Shown in pieces: positions 58,634 to 64,000 of a stretch of DNA of 64,000 nt. Source of the stretch: Streptomyces djakartensis (lineage in GTDB: Bacteria; Actinomycetota; Actinomycetes; Streptomycetales; Streptomycetaceae); assembly GCF_014651075.1 (NCBI RefSeq), contig NZ_BMWE01000003.1:248001-312000 (forward strand). Reading direction: 5' to 3'. The notes below the pieces were generated by a model, which saw only the letters and a list, made by a program, of their open reading frames with translations, was not told where the DNA came from and did not search any database. The position numbers and the translations under genes are program-made. Each line of letters opens with the position of its first letter. The stretch's first letter is position 1.

Positions 58634-59793
58634 GAATCGGCATCGTCTGCCCGTACTCCTGGGACGTACCGGGCGGCGTCCAGTTCCACATCCGGGACCT
58701 GGCCGAGTACTTCATCCGCCTCGGGCACGAGGTGTCCGTCCTCGCCCCGGCCGACGACGACACGCCCCTCCCGCCGTACGTCGTCTCGGCCGGACGCGCC
58801 GTACCGGTGCCGTACAACGGCTCGGTGGCCCGGCTGAACTTCGGCTTCCTGAGCGCCGCCCGGGTGCGCCGCTGGCTGCACGACGGCGCGTTCGACGTCA
58901 TCCACATCCACGAGCCGACCTCGCCCTCGCTGGGCCTGCTGACCTGCTGGGCAGCCCAGGGCCCGATCGTGGCGACGTTCCACACCTCCAACCCGCGCTC
59001 CCGGGCCATGATCGCCGCGTACTCCATCCTCCAGGCCGCACTGGAGAAGATCAGCGCGCGGATCGCGGTGAGCGAGTACGCCCGCCGCACGCTCGTGGAG
59101 CACCTCGGCGGTGACGCGGTGGTGATCCCGAACGGCGTCGACGTCGACTTCTTCGCCGAGGCCGAGCCCAAGACCGAGTGGCAGGGCGACACGATCGGCT
59201 TCATCGGGCGCATCGACGAGCCCCGCAAGGGTCTGCCGGTGCTGATGAAGGCCCTGCCCAGGATCCTCGCCGCCCGGCCGCAGACCCGCCTTCTGGTCGC
59301 CGGGCGCGGCGACGAGAAGGAGGCGGTGGAGTCCCTGCCCGCCGAGCTGCGCTCCCGGGTCGAGTTCCTCGGCATGGTCAGCGACGAGGACAAGGCGCGC
59401 TTCCTGCGCAGCGTCGACCTGTACGTGGCGCCCAACACCGGCGGCGAGAGCTTCGGCATCATCCTGGTCGAGGCCATGTCCGCCGGAGCGCCCGTCCTCG
59501 CCTCCGACCTGGACGCCTTCGCGCAGGTCCTGGACCGCGGCGAGGCCGGCGAACTGTTCCCCAACGAGGACGCCGACGCCCTGGCCGACGCGGCCGTCCG
59601 GCTCCTGGACGACCCCGCCCGCCGCGCGGAACTGCGCGCACGGGGCAGCGCCCACGTACGCCGCTTCGACTGGTCGACGGTCGGCGCGGACATCCTGTCC
59701 GTGTACGAGACGGTGACGGCGGGAGCGGCGGCGGTAGCGGAGGACGAGCGCACGACGGGGCTCTGGGGAAGGCTGGGCCTGGCCCGGGACTGA
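58630..59793 (+). CDS. pimA: Phosphatidylinositol α-mannosyltransferase
   Basis: A 387-residue GT4-family (GT-B fold) transferase that puts the first mannose of GDP-mannose on phosphatidylinositol. The N-terminal domain starts RIGIVCPYSWDVPGGVQFHI, with the Gly-Gly loop and an amphipathic region PPYVVSAGRAVPVPYNGSVA that touches the membrane. The C-terminal GDP-binding domain has GFIGRIDEPRKGLPVLMKAL, the Glu-x7-Glu motif ESFGIILVEAMSAGAPV (E at about 277 and 285) and PNGVDVDFF. GTG 58630 overlaps the patA stop (GTGA). An earlier in-frame ATG at 58594 only adds residues encoded inside patA. Confidence 0.94.
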   Translation: MRIGIVCPYSWDVPGGVQFHIRDLAEYFIRLGHEVSVLAPADDDTPLPPYVVSAGRAVPVPYNGSVARLNFGFLSAARVRRWLHDGAFDVIHIHEPTSPSLGLLTCWAAQGPIVATFHTSNPRSRAMIAAYSILQAALEKISARIAVSEYARRTLVEHLGGDAVVIPNGVDVDFFAEAEPKTEWQGDTIGFIGRIDEPRKGLPVLMKALPRILAARPQTRLLVAGRGDEKEAVESLPAELRSRVEFLGMVSDEDKARFLRSVDLYVAPNTGGESFGIILVEAMSAGAPVLASDLDAFAQVLDRGEAGELFPNEDADALADAAVRLLDDPARRAELRARGSAHVRRFDWSTVGADILSVYETVTAGAAAVAEDERTTGLWGRLGLARD

Positions 59794-59885
59794 CCTGACA
59801 CCTGGCTGCGGGGGAGTTTCGAGCCGGTGCGCGGGGCGGGGTGGGATGCACGGCCGGACCCGCCCTGGCGCTAGCCTTGCCGCCC

Positions 59886-60428
59886 GTGACCACCACTCTC
59901 ATCTGGATCGCCGTGGCCCTGGTGGCGATCGGGCTCTACCTGAGCTGGACCGCCGGACGCCTCGACCGCCTCCACGCCCGGATCGACGCCGCCCGGGCCG
60001 CCCTGGACGCGCAGTTGCTGCGCCGGGCGTCGGTGGCCCAGGAGCTGGCCACCTCCGGAGTCCTGGACCCGGCCGCCTCGATCGTCCTGTACGAAGCCGC
60101 CCACGCCGCCCGCCAAGCCGAGGAAGATCAGCGGGAGGTCGCCGAGAGCGAGCTGAGCCAGGCACTGCGCGCCGTCTTCGCCGAGCCCGCGCAGGTGGAG
60201 GCGGTACGCGAGGCACCCGGGGGAGAGGAGGCGGCCAGGGAGCTCAGCGAGGCCGTCCGCCGGGTCCCCATGGCCCGGCGCTTCCACAACGACGCGGTAC
60301 GGGCCGCTCGGGCCCTGCGCCGCCACCGCAAGGTGCGCTGGTTCCGGCTGGCCGGCCACGCGCCCTTCCCCATGGCCTTCGAAATGGACGACGAGCCTCC
60401 GGCGGCCCTGGTGGACCGGGCCGCCTAG
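59886..60428 (+). CDS. LemA-like membrane-anchored coiled-coil protein
   Basis: A 180-residue protein with one N-terminal helix in the membrane (TLIWIAVALVAIGLYLSW, about 4-21), then a long helical stretch: RLDRLHARIDAARAALDAQL and LRRASVAQELATSGVLDPAA. The C-terminal ARRFHNDAVRAARALRRHRK and FRLAGHAPFPMAFEMDD recall the end of LemA proteins (YYNDAV... FF-E-DE). It may therefore have the LemA four-helix bundle outside the membrane. I call it LemA-like by pattern only. GTG 59886 comes 92 bp after pimA and could be on its transcript. Confidence 0.65.
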   Translation: MTTTLIWIAVALVAIGLYLSWTAGRLDRLHARIDAARAALDAQLLRRASVAQELATSGVLDPAASIVLYEAAHAARQAEEDQREVAESELSQALRAVFAEPAQVEAVREAPGGEEAARELSEAVRRVPMARRFHNDAVRAARALRRHRKVRWFRLAGHAPFPMAFEMDDEPPAALVDRAA

Positions 60429-60992
60429 GATCCATGCATCAGGGTCCGTGAGGGAACTGGCTTGATTCTGCTCATCCATAAATCGCCCCCCATTCTCAGC
60501 GGCACGAAAATCGTTGCGCGCTTCGATGAAGGTGGGTTAACGTCTTGGCGGCCGGCCTGACCAGCTTGGCCGGGTAGCGTGCTGGAGGGGAACCAAAAGG
60601 GCAGTGATGCTCTGAAGGACCGGGCGCTTCCCCAATTTCTGACTTCTGTGGGGGAAATCAAATTGCGGACGTCTGTGCTGTTGCGCTACCGAGTGCGTCT
60701 TCGCCTCAGGGCACGGTAGGCGTGCGCTTTTATCTGTGACACTTCAGCGCTTCCTCACGCTTTTGTAGTCTCGCATTCGTGAGGTCGCAGCCATATTCGG
60801 GGTCCTGAACCTCGCGCCCGCATGTCACCGATCGGCGTGTACGAGTACAGGTGTGCTGCGACGACCGCCGACGCGCCCGCCTGCCGCGCCCACTTCGCCG
60901 TGGCCGTCGCCCGCCCGAGCCTTCGGGCCCCCTCTGCATGCCCATTTGACGAGCCGCCAACACGTGACGGCAGAAAGGTTTCTTTTTCACCT
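60429..60992. other. Gene-poor, less GC-rich spacer between the PIM operon and the ALF-repeat genes
   Basis: Some 560 bp without a convincing gene. The composition looks less GC-rich than elsewhere in the window, with runs such as GAAATCAAATTG, CTTTTATCTG and CTTTTGTAG. The usual third-position GC bias of Streptomyces coding DNA is absent. No promoter could be fixed. Weak pieces are GTTAACG near 60535 and TAGTCTCGC near 60768. The ATG start of the next gene has only a distant AGAAAGG upstream. It may be the boundary of an inserted segment. Confidence 0.45.
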
Positions 60993-62627
60993 ATGAACAG
61001 CAATCACATCGCCTCTGCGCGTGTGGGGCGGATCGTGACGCGCGGCTTTGTGACCGCGACCGCCCTCGCGGCCGTCGCCGGCGCCGTCGCGCCGACAGCG
61101 GTCGCCGACAGCTCTCCGGACATCGCGGCATCGAACCTCGTGGCCGGCGCGGCGAGCATCGGCACGACCGACGCCCAGCGCGTCGAGGCCGCGGCCGTGG
61201 TCCGTCTGGACCCGACCGCCGAGGTGCTTCTGCTCAGCGACTACGACTTCATCCACGCGCTGTGGCAGAAGGCCAGCGACGCGGGCGAGAAGCTGGACGC
61301 GGTACGCACCGCCGCCGAGCAGGCGATGGCCAGCACGGTCGCCGAGGACCACGTGCGCTTCATCGTGACCGGCGTCCACGAGGCGTACCGGCTCGACCAG
61401 CAGCGGGAGCGGGAGAAGGCCGAAGCCGAGCGGGTGGCGCGGCTGGCCAAGTCGCAGGTCCTGCTCACCATCGGCATCCCCAGCACCCCTGAATTGCTGG
61501 CCCTCAGCGACGACAACTTCATCCGGGCCGTCGCCAGGCACGAGGCGTCCGGTCCCGAGGTGCGGGCCGCGGCACTGCAGGCGCTGTCCGGTGAGCCGGC
61601 GGACTGGCGGGAGTTCATCGTCAACGGCGCCCGCGAGGCGCACAAACGCGACGTGGCCAAGGAACTCGAGGACCTGGCCGAGAAGGACCGCCTGGAGGCC
61701 GAGCGCCGCAAGGAGCTCGCCGCGCGCAAGAACGCCGCGGCCCTGTTCCGGATCACTCCCTCCGAGGCCATGCTCGGGCTGAGCGACGACAACTTCATCC
61801 GCGAGCTGCTGCGCCTGGCCGCCGCCGACCTGCACGGCACCGAGCTGTATGCCGAGGGGCAGCGCGCGACCAGCAGCTCGGATCCGGCCGTGTGGAAGGC
61901 GTACATCCACACCGGCGCCGACGCCGCGTACAAGCGCGACGACGAGAACCGGCGCAAGAAGCTCGCCGAGGCCAACCGCAAGCTCGCTCTCCAGATCCAG
62001 GCCGCCGCCGAGAACGGGGGAGTCAACCCCAACCTGGTCGCCGCGGCCAAAAAGGCTTTGGCCGGCAGTGACGACGACGTCGCCGTCTTCCTGAAGGCGG
62101 ACACCCAGTACCGGCTCAAGCGCCAGTCCCTCAGGGCGTGGGGGGACGGTGAGTACGCGCGCCAGTCCAGCGCGAACGGCGGGAAGGTCGTCCTCAACGG
62201 CACGCTCAAGAGCACCAGCGCACAGGCCGACCGCGAGGACGCCACCTGGGTCATCGTGCCCTCCCTCGCCAGCCGGCCGGGGTGCTACTCCTTCGAGTCC
62301 GTGCGCAAGCCCGGCTACTACATCAGGAGCGGCAAGGCCGAGAGGAACGGACTGCGCGTGGAGATCGCCGCGGACGATCGGAGCGCTGCGTTCCGGAAGA
62401 GTGCCACGTGGTGCACACGGCCGTTCCCGGCGCGGCCGCTGCCCAGCCCGATCAACGGTGTGTCCTTCAAGCAGGACGCCGGTAGCGGCGTGAACTGGCT
62501 GGCGCCCACGACGACGGAGGTCTACGCCCGTTCGGAGATGTCGTTCCCCCTGCCCGGTGGTGTCCCGGGTGAAGCCCAGCCGGTGCGGATGGCGGCCTGG
62601 CGCGTCACCGCACCGATGGCACCCTGA
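60993..62627 (+). CDS. Secreted ALF-repeat protein with AbfB-like C-terminus
   Basis: A 544-residue exported protein. The signal peptide runs RVGRIVTRGFVTATALAAVA to about VADS at residue 40. Then come three or four helical repeats of the ALF kind (short repeats of unknown function, about 45-60 residues each): LLSDYDFIHALWQKA (from about 79), LALSDDNFIRAVARHE (from about 168) and LGLSDDNFIRELLRLA (from about 261), with a weaker one after. They are separated by charged coiled-coil linkers such as KELEDLAEKDRLEAERRKEL. The last 140 residues (ADREDATWVIVPSLASRPGC, YSFESVRKPGYYIRSGKAE) resemble an arabinofuranosidase-type β-trefoil (AbfB). ALF repeats occur in large actinobacterial secreted proteins. 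The role is unknown. Confidence 0.8.
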   Translation: MNSNHIASARVGRIVTRGFVTATALAAVAGAVAPTAVADSSPDIAASNLVAGAASIGTTDAQRVEAAAVVRLDPTAEVLLLSDYDFIHALWQKASDAGEKLDAVRTAAEQAMASTVAEDHVRFIVTGVHEAYRLDQQREREKAEAERVARLAKSQVLLTIGIPSTPELLALSDDNFIRAVARHEASGPEVRAAALQALSGEPADWREFIVNGAREAHKRDVAKELEDLAEKDRLEAERRKELAARKNAAALFRITPSEAMLGLSDDNFIRELLRLAAADLHGTELYAEGQRATSSSDPAVWKAYIHTGADAAYKRDDENRRKKLAEANRKLALQIQAAAENGGVNPNLVAAAKKALAGSDDDVAVFLKADTQYRLKRQSLRAWGDGEYARQSSANGGKVVLNGTLKSTSAQADREDATWVIVPSLASRPGCYSFESVRKPGYYIRSGKAERNGLRVEIAADDRSAAFRKSATWCTRPFPARPLPSPINGVSFKQDAGSGVNWLAPTTTEVYARSEMSFPLPGGVPGEAQPVRMAAWRVTAPMAP

Positions 62628-62642
62628 CGAGCGAGGGCGGCA

Positions 62643-63761
62643 GTGGTGGCAGATTCCGCCGGTCACGGCGTGAGACGTCAGAGATGGGCCGTGTCCGCGC
62701 TGGTGGTCGCGGTGCTGGCCGGTGGCGGCGCACCGGTGCACGCGGCGCCCGCTGGGGCTGACACGCCCGCGGTGGCCGCCGACCTGGCCGACCCGACGTC
62801 GCTGGTGGCCGCAGCCGCGGCGGACGAGGCGCGGGCGCGTGTGCTGCGGCTGGCCAAATCGGGTCTGCCCGCGGAGATCCGCACCTCGGCGTGGAACGCG
62901 CTGCGCAGTACGCGCGGAGACGCGGCGATCGCGGAGTGGCTGGCCCCCGGGGGCGGTTACGACGCGGCGAAGCAGCGCCTGCGTGACGCGCGCTCACGCA
63001 ACCGGGCGTTCTGCGAACGGGTGGTGAGCACGCATCCGGTGGCCTTCTCCCCGGAGGTGCGGTCGGCCGCCGAGCGGGCGCTGAAGGGCACCGACGCCGA
63101 TCGGGCCGCGTTCGTGAAGACCGGTTACGCCGAGGCGCAGCAGCGTGACCGCGTGATGCGGGAGGCTGACGCGCAGCGCCGTCTGGAGGTGGCCGCGAAG
63201 GACCGTGCCTTCGTGCGGGCGGTCGCGGACGGCGATCCGGGCGAACAGGTGCGGGTGGCGGCGCAGTGGGCGCTGCGTCCCGGCTCCACGGACGCGGACG
63301 TCGCGGAGTTCTTCGGCTACGGCTGGGCGACGGGCGCGGCGTTGGACGTCGAGGCGTACCGCCTTCGGGTGGCGGACGGGGAGGTGCGGCGACAGCACGC
63401 GCTGTCTTTGCTGGTCGCGCGTGCGGTGGCCGCGGAGGAGGCGTTGAAGTCGTCGGCCGACGCGGCGAAGGCGCGTGCCGAGGCCGAGCTGGCCTGGCGG
63501 GCGGTCGCCGATCACGCGGACGGCGCGCAGAAGGCCTGGCTGGCCGAGCAGGAGGCGGCCAGGGCGCAGGCGGAGAGCTGGCAGAACATCGCCCGGCTGT
63601 CCAAGGAGAGCGCGGACGCCATCTGGGAGAAGATCAGCGCGCCGGCCGAGGCCCGGCAGAGTGACTGGGCCGCGGAGCAGGCGGAAGCCGCCCTGACGGC
63701 CGCCTTCTGGAAGGACATGGCAGACCGGGCCCGGGACAGCGAGAACCGCGTCCAGGGCTGA
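62643..63761 (+). CDS. Second secreted ALF-repeat-like protein with C-terminal coiled coil
   Basis: A 372-residue protein, 15 bp after the first ALF gene and so in the same operon. The signal peptide is RRQRWAVSALVVAVLAGGGA to about residue 40. Repeats of the same helical type follow, more divergent: RVLRLAKSGLPAEIRTSAWN, FCERVVSTHPVAFSPEVRSA and FVRAVADGDPGEQVRVAAQW, to about residue 230. The last 130 residues form a long Ala/Glu-rich helix (AAEEALKSSADAAKARAEAE, then EQEAARAQAESWQNIARLSK) likely to be a coiled coil. GTG 62643 has GAGGG about five bases upstream. GTG 62646 is possible. I cannot assign a function. Confidence 0.75.
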   Translation: MVADSAGHGVRRQRWAVSALVVAVLAGGGAPVHAAPAGADTPAVAADLADPTSLVAAAAADEARARVLRLAKSGLPAEIRTSAWNALRSTRGDAAIAEWLAPGGGYDAAKQRLRDARSRNRAFCERVVSTHPVAFSPEVRSAAERALKGTDADRAAFVKTGYAEAQQRDRVMREADAQRRLEVAAKDRAFVRAVADGDPGEQVRVAAQWALRPGSTDADVAEFFGYGWATGAALDVEAYRLRVADGEVRRQHALSLLVARAVAAEEALKSSADAAKARAEAELAWRAVADHADGAQKAWLAEQEAARAQAESWQNIARLSKESADAIWEKISAPAEARQSDWAAEQAEAALTAAFWKDMADRARDSENRVQG

Positions 63762-63863
63762 CGCCGCGGGCCCGGCGCACACCGCGCCGGGCCGGTCCAC
63801 CGGGCCGACGGCCACACAGCGGCTCTGTACTGCTGCCGCCCTTCGCGGCCGAGGCCCCGCTCA

Positions 63864-63898
63864 CCCCTGCCCGCGCACAGAGGGCGGGGAATTTTTTT
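63864..63898 (+). terminator. Rho-independent terminator after the ALF-repeat operon
   Basis: CCCC-T-GCCC (63864-63872) pairs with GGGC-GGGG (63882-63889) around a nine-base loop, with one bulged T, and seven T follow at 63892-63898. Confidence 0.8.
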
Positions 63899-63939
63899 GC
63901 CGACGTCCTCTGACTTGTCAACTTATTGAAGGAGTTCCC

Positions 63940-64000
63940 GTGAGGGGAAGATTCCGGCTGAGAGCCGGAACATTACGCGGGCGGGTGCCCGGAATGCTGG
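63940..64000 (+). CDS. Start of a further gene carrying a TTA codon (runs off the window)
   Basis: GTG 63940 with GGAG five to six bases upstream opens MRGRFRLRAGTLRGRVPGML, a basic start that could be the head of a signal peptide. Codon 12 is TTA (63973-63975), the rare leucine codon that in Streptomyces needs the developmentally expressed bldA tRNA. Only 20 codons are visible, so the family is unknown. It follows the ALF genes after a terminator and may belong to the same accessory block. Confidence 0.55.
   Translation, partial: MRGRFRLRAGTLRGRVPGML

Overview
The window is a stretch of high-GC actinobacterial chromosome, almost certainly from a Streptomyces. Support comes from the extreme GC3 codon bias, the many GTG starts, the ssgB sporulation gene, a TTA (bldA-type) codon in the last open frame, the phosphatidylinositol mannoside gene set, and several short intergenic repeats of kinds I recognise from Streptomyces genomes. 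From memory, the gene order (argH, glpQ1, metNIQ, cobL, cobT, pabBC, ssgB, thrS, pgsA, patA, pimA) resembles the S. coelicolor SCO1520-1572 region. That comparison was not computed here.

Layout. 1-3.3 kb: a truncated ferric-reductase-like membrane protein, a secreted L,D-transpeptidase-like protein, a flavin/pyridoxamine oxidase-fold protein, and a secreted protein made of two nearly identical domains, all on the minus strand. 3.5-13.5 kb: argH with a promoter overlapped by ArgR-type boxes, an aldo/keto reductase, a TetR repressor coupled to an MFS exporter, a PlsC-type acyltransferase, a Tat-exported glycerophosphodiesterase (glpQ1-like), a sigma-like HTH protein, a GNAT enzyme, two small membrane proteins and a HAD phosphatase. 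13.5-16.5 kb: a MetNIQ importer operon preceded by a 28-residue open frame whose tail is CTCRMC. It looks leaderless and is a candidate cysteine-responsive attenuator.

17.3-25.9 kb: corrin and tetrapyrrole genes. These are a CbiE-CbiT fusion (cobL), a 1416-residue BluB-CobT fusion with about 840 residues of repeat-rich disordered N-terminus, and a compact siroheme synthase/uroporphyrinogen methyltransferase, followed by a SpoU RNA methyltransferase and a Nudix hydrolase. 25.9-30.6 kb: a membrane-anchored Ser/Thr kinase, a small membrane protein, tandem intergenic repeats, an APH-like kinase, a zinc-ribbon protein, and a minus-strand tRNA operon in the order Gly-Cys-Val-Val-Val. 30.7-37.1 kb: pabB-pabC, tandem-GNAT, DsbA-like, small membrane proteins, a CGNR regulator, ssgB, a PGPGW-type membrane protein and tRNA-Val(CAC).

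37.4-44.1 kb: a five-gene operon that looks like a rhamnogalacturonan oligosaccharide system: lipoprotein, two permeases, a YesL/DUF624-like membrane protein and a 913-residue Tat-exported YetA/PL26-like protein. Its promoter is followed by LacI-type palindromes, but no LacI gene or ABC ATPase is present. 44.1-60.4 kb: a large multi-spanning membrane protein, SRPBCC, a second identical tRNA-Val(CAC), a DEDDh exonuclease, a DUF4365 plus OB-like protein pair, thrS, HIT, a membrane protein, an EF-G2-type factor with degenerate GTPase motifs, and the pgsA-patA-pimA operon with a LemA-like gene. The thrS-HIT-pgsA-patA-pimA order is the one known from mycobacteria.

60.4-64 kb: a break in character. 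An apparently less GC-rich spacer of about 560 bp is followed by two secreted ALF-repeat-like proteins (one with an AbfB-like C-terminus), a terminator, and the start of a further gene carrying a TTA codon. I read this as an accessory, possibly polymorphic-toxin-like, module continuing past the window. The strongest leads for something little described are the Cys-rich leader ORF, the giant BluB-CobT fusion, the recently duplicated secreted protein, the DUF4365/OB pair, and this right-hand ALF module.
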